The notes beneath the pieces were generated by a model that was given only the letters and a program-made list of their open reading frames with translations, was not told where the DNA came from and did no database searches. The position numbers and the translations under genes are program-made. A stretch of 64,000 nucleotides of DNA, taken from positions 1 to 64,000 of the forward strand of contig GL890599.1 in assembly GCA_000209465.1 (NCBI GenBank). The letters run 5' to 3'. The stretch comes from Lachnospiraceae oral taxon 107 str. F0167. Its GTDB lineage: Bacteria > Bacillota > Clostridia > Lachnospirales > Lachnospiraceae. Of this stretch, positions 36,002 to 45,361 are shown in pieces; positions within the stretch are counted from its first letter, which is position 1; the number at the start of each line of letters is the position of its first letter.

Positions 36002-36898
36002 TTATAAAAACTCTTCCCTTATCCTTTTATTTATATAATTTAGTACTCTTTTCTTATCAGCACTCCACCTCGGTTCAATAAGCAGCTTCTTATCTCCGTC
36101 TCCTGTCATTCTGTGTATTATTGTACTCTCAGGCAGTATTTTCAGACAATTTATAAGTACCTCGGTGTACTCCACCAAACTCATTATTTTAAACGGATGC
36201 TTTTCGTATTCCTTTGCCAGTCTTGTTCCCTTTAGTATATGCAGTCCATGTATCTTAATACCGTCTATTTTCTTTTTAGAAAGATACTTAGATGTGGCAT
36301 ACATATCCTCTTTAGTTTCACCGGGTAATCCCAAAATCATATGAACAATTACCTCAATTTTTCTTTTCTTTAACTCATCATATGTTTTTTCAAAATCATC
36401 CAGTGTATAACCTCTGTTAAATGCCCTTGCCGTGTTTTCATTTACAGTCTGTAATCCAAGTTCTATCCAAACGGGCTTAATCTTATTGAGGCTTTCAAGA
36501 GAGTCAAACATCTCTTCACTAAAACAGTCAGGTCTTGTAGCAATTGAAAGTGCTACAATCTCATCTCCTTGTATAGCTTCTTTAAACAAACTGATAAGTC
36601 TCTTTGTATCTCCGTAAGTATTTGAAAATGATTGAAAATAAGCGATATACTTTCTCTCGCTTTCCTTTACGGAGCTTGGCATTTTAGCACAAACAAGTGC
36701 CTTTGCTTTTTCTATTTGCTCTGCTATATTCTCAGCATTTATAGCAAACTCTCCCGAGCCTTTTTCCGAGCAAAAACTACAGCCACCCACCCCAACCTTT
36801 CCGTCACGGTTGGGGCAGGTGGCTCCTGTAGTCAGTGCCAATCTGTACACTTTTGTTCCAAATTTTTCTTTACAATAATCTGATATAGTTTTTATCAT
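36002..36898 (-). CDS. Radical SAM protein, TIGR01212 / YhcC family
   Basis: About 298 residues. The cluster site is unusual: CPNRDGKVGVGGCSFC, matching the YhcC/TIGR01212 spacing rather than the classical CxxxCxxC. Other landmarks are IATRPDCFSEEMFDSLESL, WIELGLQTVNENTARAFNRG and HMILGLPGETKEDM. The reaction is not established for this family. I chose ATG 36898 (GGGATT upstream), because the open frame that begins at 37033 adds 45 non-family residues. The segment that codes for the cluster cysteines holds a strong GC-rich inverted repeat. Confidence 0.92.
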   Translation of the reverse strand: MIKTISDYCKEKFGTKVYRLALTTGATCPNRDGKVGVGGCSFCSEKGSGEFAINAENIAEQIEKAKALVCAKMPSSVKESERKYIAYFQSFSNTYGDTKRLISLFKEAIQGDEIVALSIATRPDCFSEEMFDSLESLNKIKPVWIELGLQTVNENTARAFNRGYTLDDFEKTYDELKKRKIEVIVHMILGLPGETKEDMYATSKYLSKKKIDGIKIHGLHILKGTRLAKEYEKHPFKIMSLVEYTEVLINCLKILPESTIIHRMTGDGDKKLLIEPRWSADKKRVLNYINKRIREEFL

Positions 36899-37071
36899 AA
36901 TCCCACTTCCCTCCCTCACACAAACAGTCAGTAATCGGTAATAACAGTTATCTATAACAATACACTTGTACACTGTCGGGGCATAACTATGAACATATGC
37001 TTGCCCAAGGCTCCGGTATTTGTACAAACACAATTTTTTACTCGCCCTGAATATGCTACCATCTAAAAATA

Positions 37072-37527
37072 TTATTCTATAAGTTCAGTAGTCCAGTTTG
37101 TTTCCTGGATTTTATTATCTATAAGTCTGATTTCTTTTGCTGTCTCATCAGCCTCTTTTTGCCATGATTTAACATTTATTACAGAAACAATCTTTATCTC
37201 AGTATTTCTGGCTCTGTCTGTATTGCTGCTGCCAACATACACAATATCTCTGTAGGCTGCTGATTTTACTTCCAATGCATCCTTTCTTGCCAGTAATTCA
37301 GTGATAGACTTTCCGTCAACTTTTGTTTCACAATTGGTCTTATTGATTGCCGCTATCAAATATTCAAGTCTGTTAATGCAGGCATCAAGCTCCTTTTTTA
37401 AATCTTTAGGATCCTCTGTAGGCTTTTCACCTTCCTGCACCAATACATTTCTGTTTATTCTGGCTTTTAAATCTCCTATTTTAATATTAAGATCGGCTCT
37501 TTCCTGTAATGCTACCGCTAATTTCAT
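37072..37527 (-). CDS. DIP1984-family protein
   Basis: This 151-residue all-helical protein has the DIP1984-family opening LAVALQERADLNIKIGDLKA. It continues with INKTNCETKVDGKSITELLA and RKDALEVK, all family features. These proteins (also called septicolysin-like) have no confirmed function. A coiled-coil structure is likely. The start follows AAGGAGTTAT. It is followed by the TIGR01212 radical SAM gene and preceded by the DMT transporter gene 17 bases away on the same strand, so the two may be cotranscribed. Confidence 0.9.
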   Translation of the reverse strand: MKLAVALQERADLNIKIGDLKARINRNVLVQEGEKPTEDPKDLKKELDACINRLEYLIAAINKTNCETKVDGKSITELLARKDALEVKSAAYRDIVYVGSSNTDRARNTEIKIVSVINVKSWQKEADETAKEIRLIDNKIQETNWTTELIE

Positions 37528-37544
37528 ATAACTCCTTCCAATAT

Positions 37545-38417
37545 CTATTCTTTCTTTTCTTTAATTTGAATCACTATTGACATCAGTATAAAGCATATAC
37601 CGACAAAAATTCTCAGACTCATATGTTCTCCAAGGAATATTACTCCAAGTAAAATACTGCTCACCGGCTCTATAGTACTAAGAAGTGCCGCTGTCTGAGC
37701 GCCACACATAGGTGCTCCGATTTGAAATGTTGCAAGTGCCAATGTAGATATAACAGCCGCCATAAATACACTCATTCCTATAGCTGTGGCATCCATTTGA
37801 AATCTGAACTTACCGGATACAAGCATAACTATAGCAATCTCTATTGCAAGTAAAAACGAAAGCCATGCAGACATTTTAATTACAGGTATCTTACCTGCTT
37901 TTCCATGTGTCAACACTATAATATATATAGCATAACCTACACCTGAGGCAAGTGCCATAACCATTCCCAAGATATTTATATTTCCGTCAGGCTGATAGAA
38001 CACAGCTATACCTATTGCACAAAACAACAAACATAACAGCTTTATCTTACTTATTTTTTTTCTAAAAATCAATAGCTCAAGCAAAATAACCGCTGCCGGA
38101 TATGAAAAATGCAATGTTGAAGCCAAACCTGATGAAATATAACTATATGATAAAAATAACAGTATACACATAATCGCTTCCGGAATGGATAAAATAAGTA
38201 TTGATATAAATTCATCCTTAGTCAGCCATATACTTTGTCCAAGCATCATATAAATGGCGGCAAATACCGCTCCGCTTATCAAAAACCTCAGAACCAACAG
38301 GCTGTATGCATCTCCGCCATGAGCATAAATAATCTTTGCAAAAAAAGGCTGCAATCCGAAGAAAAAGCCGGACAGGAGCAAATATATCTCGCCTCTTATG
38401 CGAATTTTCTTTTCCAT
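37545..38417 (-). CDS. EamA-family (DMT) transporter
   Basis: This 290-residue membrane protein has ten hydrophobic segments in two repeats of five, the EamA layout. Markers are LLSGFFFGLQPFFAKIIY and YAHGGDAYSLLVLRFL in the first half, and TIEPVSSILLGVIFLGEHMS in the second. It exports or exchanges small metabolites; the substrate cannot be predicted. The start follows AGGGGGAATT. Confidence 0.92.
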   Translation of the reverse strand: MEKKIRIRGEIYLLLSGFFFGLQPFFAKIIYAHGGDAYSLLVLRFLISGAVFAAIYMMLGQSIWLTKDEFISILILSIPEAIMCILLFLSYSYISSGLASTLHFSYPAAVILLELLIFRKKISKIKLLCLLFCAIGIAVFYQPDGNINILGMVMALASGVGYAIYIIVLTHGKAGKIPVIKMSAWLSFLLAIEIAIVMLVSGKFRFQMDATAIGMSVFMAAVISTLALATFQIGAPMCGAQTAALLSTIEPVSSILLGVIFLGEHMSLRIFVGICFILMSIVIQIKEKKE

Positions 38418-38483
38418 AATTCCCCCTAAAAGTCAATATTATATCTCCATTATATAATACTAATACATAAAGTTCATCTATTT

Positions 38484-38975
38484 TTATATATCAAGTGATT
38501 TTCCATCCAAAACAGCTTCCTTAAGACTTTCATCCTCACCATAAACCAGCTTTAGTGAAAAAAAGTCCTTTCTTTCTTCCAACAGTCTCAAAAAAATTCT
38601 GTCACCTTCCCAAAGGTTGAGATTAAGCACTTCTTTTTTATCCACCCATCTTAAAACTCCTTCATTACATTCTATAGGTTCTCCTACCACATTTCGACCT
38701 ACAAAAAGATGCATATATTCAATAAACTCTTCATTTTTCTTTCCATAGACAAAGGTAACTATGCCACGAAAATCAAAATCTTTCAGTTCATATCCTGTCT
38801 CTTCTCTTACTTCACGGATAAGACATTCATCCGGACTCTCCAAATCCTCAAAATGTCCTCCTACTCCTATCCATTTATCCTTATTTATATCATTTTTTTT
38901 GCTCACCCTGTGCAGCATAAGATATTTATCATCTCTTTCAATATAGCATAGAGTGCAAAGCTTCATTTTTCTCAT
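38484..38975 (-). CDS. Nudix hydrolase (8-oxo-dGTP diphosphatase-like)
   Basis: This 163-residue protein has a complete Nudix box near residues 41-63, from GHFEDLESPDECL to REVREETGYEL. The N-terminal CTLCYIERDDKYLMLHRV is typical of MutT-like enzymes. It likely hydrolyses an oxidised nucleotide or another nucleoside diphosphate derivative. ATG overlaps the stop of the SdpI-family gene by four bases, so the two are co-translated. The residues that define substrate choice lie outside the box, so the exact substrate is open. Confidence 0.93.
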   Translation of the reverse strand: MRKMKLCTLCYIERDDKYLMLHRVSKKNDINKDKWIGVGGHFEDLESPDECLIREVREETGYELKDFDFRGIVTFVYGKKNEEFIEYMHLFVGRNVVGEPIECNEGVLRWVDKKEVLNLNLWEGDRIFLRLLEERKDFFSLKLVYGEDESLKEAVLDGKSLDI

Positions 38976-39373
38976 TTTTTCTCAGTTTTTCCTCTCTTAT
39001 TTCCATTTCTATCAAAATTTTTTCTAAGTGATATTTCAGTCGGAATAATAGGTAAAATCATTACAAGCAATTGTACATAACATATCACTATTCCCGTAAT
39101 GCCTACCGTCTTCTCATCATTTCCCAAAACAAATAATAATGCTATAATACTTAATGCACAAATAATAATTCCATATCTGAACCAAAGTTTACCAAAAAAT
39201 TTATGCGCATAATCCCAAGTATCCTTACTTTTCATTGACATTGAGGTTCTATATCCAAAAGCAAATCTGCTCTTTGCTATAGGAGGAGTCTTCTTCTCAA
39301 ATATAATACCGTAAACAATCATTATAATCGGGATAAGCAAATTCATAATCAAAGTAAAAATCCAAAAATTCAT
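38972..39373 (-). CDS. SdpI-family membrane protein
   Basis: About 133 residues with four hydrophobic segments. The SdpI signature is seen in the cytoplasmic loop: FAFGYRTSMSMKSKDTWDYA then HKFFGKLWFRYGI. In Bacillus subtilis SdpI gives immunity to the SdpC toxin; most relatives have no known toxin partner, and none is visible here. I chose ATG 39373, which follows AGGGGAATT, over 39397. The downstream Nudix gene overlaps by four bases. Confidence 0.88.
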   Translation of the reverse strand: MNFWIFTLIMNLLIPIIMIVYGIIFEKKTPPIAKSRFAFGYRTSMSMKSKDTWDYAHKFFGKLWFRYGIIICALSIIALLFVLGNDEKTVGITGIVICYVQLLVMILPIIPTEISLRKNFDRNGNKRGKTEKK

Positions 39374-39427
39374 AATTCCCCTTTGTAACAGCCGCACATT
39401 TTAGGTGAAATCCACAATTCGAATCTT

Positions 39428-39456
39428 TTCACCGACGACTCTTCTTATGCTATAAT
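39428..39456 (+). promoter_or_regulatory. Candidate promoter of sbcDC
   Basis: TATAAT (39451-39456) preceded at 17 bases by TTCACC (39428-39433), a weak -35 box. It lies about 140 bases before the sbcD start. Confidence 0.5.
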
Positions 39457-39530
39457 ATTAGCATATATATTTTTATACTTAAAGTGCCAACAGCCTTATT
39501 TTAAAAGGATTTAAAGAGTATAAAATATAA

Positions 39531-39566
39531 CTCTTAAAAAGCTTTCACAGATAAAAGCTTTTAGAG
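39531..39566 (+). promoter_or_regulatory. Stem-loop in the sbcDC leader
   Basis: CTCTTAAAAAGCTTT faces AAAGCTTTTAGAG with one bulged stretch, and AGTTTAATTT follows. It lies 32 bases before the sbcD start codon and could be a leader attenuator or an mRNA-stability element. Confidence 0.45.
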
Positions 39567-39597
39567 TTTAATTTAATATATTTGAAAGGACTCCTAT

Positions 39598-40734
39598 ATG
39601 AAATTTATGCATCTGTCAGATTTACACCTTGGAAAGCGTGTAAATGAGTTTTCAATGTTGGAAGACCAGGTCTATATACTAAACAAAATAGTAAATATTA
39701 TAGACGAAGAAAAACCTGCAGCTATAATACTTGCCGGTGATATTTATGATAAGCCCATCCCCCCTGCGGAGGCTGTGGAGCTTTTTGATGATTTTCTCTA
39801 TAAACTTTCACAGAGAAATCTGAAAGTATTTATAATAAGCGGAAACCATGATTCCGCCGAGCGTATTGCCTTTGGTGCCAGACTTTTTGATAAAACAGGT
39901 ATTTATATGTCACCTGTATATACCGGCAATATCAGCCCTATAGAAATGAGTGATGAATTTGGGAAAATAAATATCTATATGCTGCCGTTTATCAAACCTA
40001 TACATGTACGAAGATACTTCCCTGATACAGAAATCTCTTCTTACACAGATGCAGTTTCTACGGTAATTGAAAATATGCATTTAGATACAGGTATCAGAAA
40101 TATACTTGTAACACATCAGTTTGTTACAGGAGCTTCCCGTACGGAGTCTGAGGATATATCTGTCGGCGGTAGTGATAATGTGAATGCAGATGTTTTTCGT
40201 GACTTTGATTATGTGGCACTTGGACATATTCACCGCTCTCAAAGCTGTGGCAGTGAATATATAAGATATAGCGGTACTCCGCTAAAATATTCCTTTTCAG
40301 AATCAAAGGATACAAAGAGTATAACTGTTATTGATATAAAAGAAAAAGGTACTATAAAGCTTGACTTTATCCCTCTTACGCCTCTTCGTGATATGGTGGA
40401 GATAAAGGGAACTTATGATGATCTTATGCTCAAAAGCTTTTATGAAAATACCACATACCCTAATGATTATGTGCATATAACATTGACAGACGAAGAAGAT
40501 ATACCTGATGTTATAACAGAGCTTCGTGTTGTATACAAAAATATTATGAAGCTTGATTATGATAATCAAAGAACCAGAAGTAACTCTGAGATTAATCTTA
40601 TAAATGATATGGAATCAAAGTCACCTCTGGAATTATTTGACATTTTCTACGATTCAAGAAACGGTCAACCTTTAAATAATGAACAAAGAGAATTTATGGA
40701 AAGTATTATTGAGGATATATGGAGGAATAAATAA
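39598..40734 (+). CDS. sbcD: Exonuclease SbcCD, nuclease subunit SbcD
   Basis: This 378-residue Mre11-type phosphodiesterase has metal-site motifs in order: SDLHLGK (about 7-13), LAGDIYDK, SGNHDSAERI, THQFVTGA, and ALGHIHRSQ. With SbcC it opens hairpins and trims protein-blocked DNA ends. The start follows GAAAGGACTCCTAT. The stop overlaps the sbcC start by one base (TAATG), so translation is coupled. Confidence 0.96.
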   Translation: MKFMHLSDLHLGKRVNEFSMLEDQVYILNKIVNIIDEEKPAAIILAGDIYDKPIPPAEAVELFDDFLYKLSQRNLKVFIISGNHDSAERIAFGARLFDKTGIYMSPVYTGNISPIEMSDEFGKINIYMLPFIKPIHVRRYFPDTEISSYTDAVSTVIENMHLDTGIRNILVTHQFVTGASRTESEDISVGGSDNVNADVFRDFDYVALGHIHRSQSCGSEYIRYSGTPLKYSFSESKDTKSITVIDIKEKGTIKLDFIPLTPLRDMVEIKGTYDDLMLKSFYENTTYPNDYVHITLTDEEDIPDVITELRVVYKNIMKLDYDNQRTRSNSEINLINDMESKSPLELFDIFYDSRNGQPLNNEQREFMESIIEDIWRNK

Positions 40735-43499
40735 TGAGACCGATAAAACTAACTGTTTCAGCATTTGGACCTTATGCAGGAAAGACTGAGTTTGATTTTG
40801 ATAAGCTGGGTACAGGCGGACTCTACCTTATAACCGGAGATACGGGAGCCGGAAAAACAACTATATTTGATGCTATTACCTACGCACTCTATGGAGATCC
40901 CAGCGGAAATAACAGAGAAGTTTCCATGTTTCGCTCAAAGTATGCCGATATTACAACACCGACATTTGTTCGACTCATTTTTAACTATAAAGGAAAAGAA
41001 TACACTATAGAAAGAAATCCGGAATACGAAAGAGCTGCACAGCGAGGAAGTGGATTTACCAAGCAAACAGCAGGTGTAAAGCTTACTCTACCTGACGGAA
41101 AGCCTCTTACAAAGACTAAGGAAGTTGAAAATGCTATAAATAATATTATAGGCATTAACAGAGATCAGTTTTGTCAAATCGCAATGATTGCACAGGGGGA
41201 TTTTTTAAAACTTTTGATTTCACCTACTAAAGAGCGAATTGAAATATTCAGGCATATATTTAAAACAAAACTTTATTCAGATTTGCAGGATAGATTAAAG
41301 TCCGAATTATCTGTACTTAATAACGATTGTTCAAAAATCAAACAAAGTATATCACAGTATATAGGTGGAATAAGCTGTGATGACTCTTCATTACTTTCAA
41401 TAGATGTTACTAAGGCAAAAACCGGCGAACTTCCTACAGATGAATGTATTACACTTATTGAAAAACTTATAAATGAAGATAGCACCACTGAAGAAAAGGT
41501 TGACAATGCTATAACTGAAATAGAAAAACAACTTGATGTGTTAAAGATAAATATTCAGCATGGTGAAGAGTTTGTAAAAATCAAACAGGAATTTGAACAA
41601 AATAAAGCCAAAATTTTAAAATTGAATGAAGATAAAGCTTCTCTCACTGAGGCATTGGAAGAAGAACAGAAAAAAACATCTATTCAGGAGGAACTTACCA
41701 AATCATCTGCTACCATACAGGCACAACTATCTGAATATGATGAGTTGGATCAAAAAGAATCTAACCTGAAAAACAATGCTATAAATATTGAAAAAAGTAA
41801 AACATCACTTACAAAAACTCTTACAGATATTGAAGATTTAAAAGCTGAAATAGAGAAATTAACCGAGGAATCTAAAGATCTGCAAAAATGTGGTGAACAA
41901 AAAATTTTATTTGAAAATCAAAAGTCGGTTCATGTGGAAAGTCTTTCAAAGCTTCAGGCTCTATTAAATAGCATGGAAGACTTGAAAAATATTTCTGCAA
42001 ATTATAAAGAAGCAAAAAAAATATTTGAAGAAAAAAAGCTCATGGCAAGTGAACTCGACTCATCATTTAGAGTAAAATACAATCTTTACCTTGATTCTCA
42101 AGCAGGTCTTTTGGCAGAAAACCTTGAAGATAATATGCCATGTCCTGTATGTGGCTCGCTATCACATCCTAAAAAGGCAATTAAACCTACACAAGTGCCA
42201 AAAAAAGATGAACTTGATATTCTTCAATCCAAAGTTTCAAAGGCAAATGATGAGGCAAATGATGCCAGTCAGAAAGTAGCAAACTTAAAAGGTGTGCTTG
42301 ATGAAAAGACAGATACTACAGTGAAATCTATTAAGGAATTACTTGGCGATATTGATATGAACAATGCTACCGATATTACAAAGGCTAAAATAAGTGAGCT
42401 TAAGAGTAAAATAAAGATACTTGAAGAAAATATCGAAGCCGAAAAGAAACATATAGTCAGAAAAGATGACATTGACATTAAACTTCCTCAGTTGCGTAAA
42501 AGGAGTGATGAATTACAAAATAGTATTGTTGATATAAACAATACTATAAGTACTTTGGAATCAGAGAATAAATCACTTAATTCAAGAATCAGTGATTTAA
42601 AAGAAAAGCTGGTATTCTCTTCAAAACTTGAAGCCTCCAAAGAAATTCAAAAGAATGAAGATATAATTTTAAAAATCAAAAAAGGTATAGAGATTGCCAC
42701 AAAGAATTTAGGTGAATGTAGTGAAAATCTTGTCTCTGTCAATGCAAGAAATGATGTACTTTTAAAGCAAATGGAAGGAAAACAGGAAATTGACCTTGAG
42801 TCCGAAAAAATCAAGTTGAATGAGCTTGATTTAAACAAAATTCAGCTTAGAAAGGACAAAGAATCTATTCACAGCCGAATTATAAACAACCGTTCAAACT
42901 ACGATAATATAAAGCAAAAATCCTCTGAACTTATAGATATCGAAAAAAAATACACCTGGGTAAAGGCATTATCAGATACCGCAAACGGTACTATCACAGG
43001 GAAAGATAAGATTATGCTTGAAACCTACATTCAAATGCATTATTTTGACAGAATTATTGCAAGAGCAAATACAAGGCTTATGATAATGACCGGCGGGCAA
43101 TATGACCTCATCCGAAGAGAAGAATCTCTTAGTAAGGTCGGACAGAGCGGACTCGACCTTGATGTCATAGACCACTACAACGGTACTACAAGAAGTGTAA
43201 AATCACTCTCAGGTGGTGAATCATTTAAGGCTTCTTTGGCTCTGGCTCTTGGACTCTCCGATGAGATTCAATCCTCAGCCGGCGGCATTCAACTGGATAC
43301 CATGTTTATTGATGAGGGATTCGGCTCTTTAGATGAGGACTCACTTTCTCAGGCAATGAATGCCCTTGCATCACTTGCAAGCAGCAATAAGCTTATCGGA
43401 ATTATCTCACATGTAGGCGAGTTAAAGCAAAAAATAGACAAACAAATCATTGTCAAAAAGGACAAGACCGGCGGAAGCAGGGCTGAAATAATAGCATAA
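40734..43499 (+). CDS. sbcC: Exonuclease SbcCD, ATPase subunit SbcC
   Basis: This 921-residue Rad50-like SMC protein has Walker A ITGDTGAGKTTIFDAI (about 35-50). Long coiled coils surround a zinc-hook CPVCGSLSH near residue 465. C-terminal signature VKSLSGGESFKASLALAL and Walker B MFIDEGFGSLDED complete the ATPase. It joins SbcD to process DNA ends, hairpins and blocked replication forks. There is a separate Wadjet SMC in this window (jetC), which lacks the zinc hook and has different partners. Confidence 0.96.
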   Translation: MRPIKLTVSAFGPYAGKTEFDFDKLGTGGLYLITGDTGAGKTTIFDAITYALYGDPSGNNREVSMFRSKYADITTPTFVRLIFNYKGKEYTIERNPEYERAAQRGSGFTKQTAGVKLTLPDGKPLTKTKEVENAINNIIGINRDQFCQIAMIAQGDFLKLLISPTKERIEIFRHIFKTKLYSDLQDRLKSELSVLNNDCSKIKQSISQYIGGISCDDSSLLSIDVTKAKTGELPTDECITLIEKLINEDSTTEEKVDNAITEIEKQLDVLKINIQHGEEFVKIKQEFEQNKAKILKLNEDKASLTEALEEEQKKTSIQEELTKSSATIQAQLSEYDELDQKESNLKNNAINIEKSKTSLTKTLTDIEDLKAEIEKLTEESKDLQKCGEQKILFENQKSVHVESLSKLQALLNSMEDLKNISANYKEAKKIFEEKKLMASELDSSFRVKYNLYLDSQAGLLAENLEDNMPCPVCGSLSHPKKAIKPTQVPKKDELDILQSKVSKANDEANDASQKVANLKGVLDEKTDTTVKSIKELLGDIDMNNATDITKAKISELKSKIKILEENIEAEKKHIVRKDDIDIKLPQLRKRSDELQNSIVDINNTISTLESENKSLNSRISDLKEKLVFSSKLEASKEIQKNEDIILKIKKGIEIATKNLGECSENLVSVNARNDVLLKQMEGKQEIDLESEKIKLNELDLNKIQLRKDKESIHSRIINNRSNYDNIKQKSSELIDIEKKYTWVKALSDTANGTITGKDKIMLETYIQMHYFDRIIARANTRLMIMTGGQYDLIRREESLSKVGQSGLDLDVIDHYNGTTRSVKSLSGGESFKASLALALGLSDEIQSSAGGIQLDTMFIDEGFGSLDEDSLSQAMNALASLASSNKLIGIISHVGELKQKIDKQIIVKKDKTGGSRAEIIA

Positions 43500-43597
43500 A
43501 CAAAAGGCTATAGTATTAAAAATATAAATAATATGTAAAAGTAGCCTATTAGCGCCGGTACCACTGATTTTTTGCCTATATAATTTTAATTTAAAAT

Positions 43598-43650
43598 AAA
43601 ACAGTGTACTGTAAAATCATTATAAATCAGATTTTACAGTACACTGTTTT
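43598..43650. terminator. Perfect 21-bp stem terminator between sbcC and rpn
   Basis: Perfect arms of 21 bases (43598-43618 and 43630-43650), starting AAAACAGTGTACTG and ending CAGTACACTGTTTT, surround an 11-base loop. The genes on both sides converge on it, with A/T tails, so it can terminate both. Confidence 0.88.
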
Positions 43651-43666
43651 AAGTTCTATTCTAAAC

Positions 43667-44572
43667 TCAGTTTTTAAAAGCATCCATCAAATTATACTTT
43701 TTGAGTAATTCATTTCTGTATTCCTTATTAGTATTAGCTTTAAGGATCTTTTCCAAATCCCCTTCCTTTACCAATATTTCATTCAGCTTGCTTATTATAT
43801 TCGCCCCCTTTTCAATGCCTATCTCCAGTCCTTGCTCAATGCCTTTTTCAATGCCTTTTGCCTCTACTCTGTCAAGTACTTCACACATAGTCACTCTCTC
43901 CTTTCCGTTCAAATCATTTATAGTTTCCTCAAATCTTCCGTCTCCGGTCATTGCAGCCATCAACATTAACAATTCTTCTACATGATCAATTACAGTTTTA
44001 TCAGGTATATAGTCCCTATTCACTCTCATTTGGTATAGGTAGTCAGCCAGTATTTTAAAATCACTTTTAAATAAGTCTATCTTTTCTCTAGCTAAATATG
44101 CTATCTCGAAAAGATTTATTTTGAAATCATTAACATAAGGTTTTATATTTTCTTCTATGTCAAGTATTTCAAAAAGTGTTTTGGGATATTCCCACTTTCT
44201 GTCAAATCCAAGATATAATACTAAAGTGATTACAGGATATTTTATTTCATTCCTGTTTTCCCTCCTACTTTGTTTTACATACTCTGCACCATCATATCCA
44301 AAGACTCTAAATGGCATTAGCTTATCAGGGCTGGTTTGATTTTCCAATCCCAAAAATGCCATATTTATTTTACTGTTATTCCAGTATTTTGCAACATCTC
44401 TGTCCTGAGTTCTAACTCTTCCGTCAACTTTCAGCACACTCATTGGCAAAGCATCAGTAAGGTTATTCTCATCAACTATAATCTCACCGTTAAATAAAAG
44501 TACATTTAAAACATCTGCGAATACATCATTATAGCTTTCCAACATTTTTTGAGTTACATCTTTTTCTCTCAT
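43667..44572 (-). CDS. Rpn-family recombination-promoting nuclease (PD-(D/E)XK)
   Basis: This 301-residue protein opens with DVTQKMLESYNDVFADVLN and has the core LGLENQTSPDKLMPFRVFGY, followed by IKYPVITLVLYLGFDRKW. This arrangement is known from the Rpn/putative-transposase family. A charged helical C-terminus with a repeated GIEKG motif follows (KGIEKGIEQGLEIGIEKGAN). RpnA of E. coli is a calcium-activated DNA endonuclease that promotes recombination. Despite the transposase name no inverted repeats flank the gene here. Preceded by its own AT-rich upstream region. Confidence 0.9.
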   Translation of the reverse strand: MREKDVTQKMLESYNDVFADVLNVLLFNGEIIVDENNLTDALPMSVLKVDGRVRTQDRDVAKYWNNSKINMAFLGLENQTSPDKLMPFRVFGYDGAEYVKQSRRENRNEIKYPVITLVLYLGFDRKWEYPKTLFEILDIEENIKPYVNDFKINLFEIAYLAREKIDLFKSDFKILADYLYQMRVNRDYIPDKTVIDHVEELLMLMAAMTGDGRFEETINDLNGKERVTMCEVLDRVEAKGIEKGIEQGLEIGIEKGANIISKLNEILVKEGDLEKILKANTNKEYRNELLKKYNLMDAFKN

Positions 44573-44756
44573 GTCTCCTCCCTATTATACCAAAAATTAA
44601 AATTACTATCTATTCCATTGGGATTAATATTGTTTGATTTTAGAATTTTAAGAAAATTTAGAAATTCAAATTATCTAAGATAGATTATATTCTATCCTAT
44701 ATATTACCAAAACTCAATAATATATTATAAAATATTATGAATTAAAATATATAAAA

Positions 44757-44789
44757 AATAGACTGCTACACAAGGTGTACCAATCTATT
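44757..44789 (-). terminator. Terminator after the GNAT gene
   Basis: On the minus strand AATAGA pairs with TCTATT around an inner GTACAC/GTGTA stem, followed by a T-run. It is 30 bases beyond the GNAT stop codon. Confidence 0.65.
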
Positions 44790-44819
44790 TAACTTATCAT
44801 ACTGTATCAATTATATCTT

Positions 44820-45290
44820 TTACATTTCCGCCATCCTCTTTAATGTATCCCCGGTTATCCTATATGTTGTCCAGTCTGACATAGGAACGGCACCAAGAGA
44901 TAGGTAGAAGTCAATGCTCGGCTTATTCCAGTCAAGGCACCACCACTCAAGTCTGCCACAATCTCTATCTAATGCAATGGATGCCAGTTTCTTTAATAAA
45001 GCCTTGCCATATCCCCTGCCCCTAAACTCAGGCAATACAAAGAGGTCCTCAAGATATATACCGGCTCTTCCAAGGAATGTAGAAAAATTATGAAAAAACA
45101 GTGCAAAGCCTACCTCTTTTTCATCTTCCATAACAAATATAACTTCCGCCTTTTGCTTGTCAAAAATCCACTCTTTTAAAGTATCTTCATCAGATATAAC
45201 TTCATCAAGCATATTCTCATAAGATGCTAATTCCTTTATCAAATGAAGTATCAAAGCTGTATCATCTTTTTTTGCAAATCTAAATTTCAT
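44820..45290 (-). CDS. GNAT-family N-acetyltransferase (diamine/polyamine type)
   Basis: This 156-residue protein has a GNAT fold. ALFFHNFSTFLGRAGIYLED and LFVLPEFRGRGYGKALLKKL give the acetyl-CoA-binding RGxGxG/A loop, and CGRLEWWCLDWNKPSIDFYL is typical of spermine/spermidine or thialysine acetyltransferases. The start has GATTGGAGGATGC. The amine substrate is inferred from motif likeness only. Confidence 0.9.
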   Translation of the reverse strand: MKFRFAKKDDTALILHLIKELASYENMLDEVISDEDTLKEWIFDKQKAEVIFVMEDEKEVGFALFFHNFSTFLGRAGIYLEDLFVLPEFRGRGYGKALLKKLASIALDRDCGRLEWWCLDWNKPSIDFYLSLGAVPMSDWTTYRITGDTLKRMAEM

Positions 45291-45361
45291 GCATCCTCCA
45301 ATCTTTGAAAATACATATCTATTATCTGTACATCTTCCATAATGTCCTCTTATGCGCCTAA

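Noticed and set aside
43598-43650. Long perfect inverted repeat as mobile element end next to an Rpn putative transposase
   Set aside because: It lies exactly between convergent genes with A/T tails and has no partner copy on the far side of the Rpn gene, so a bidirectional terminator explains it.
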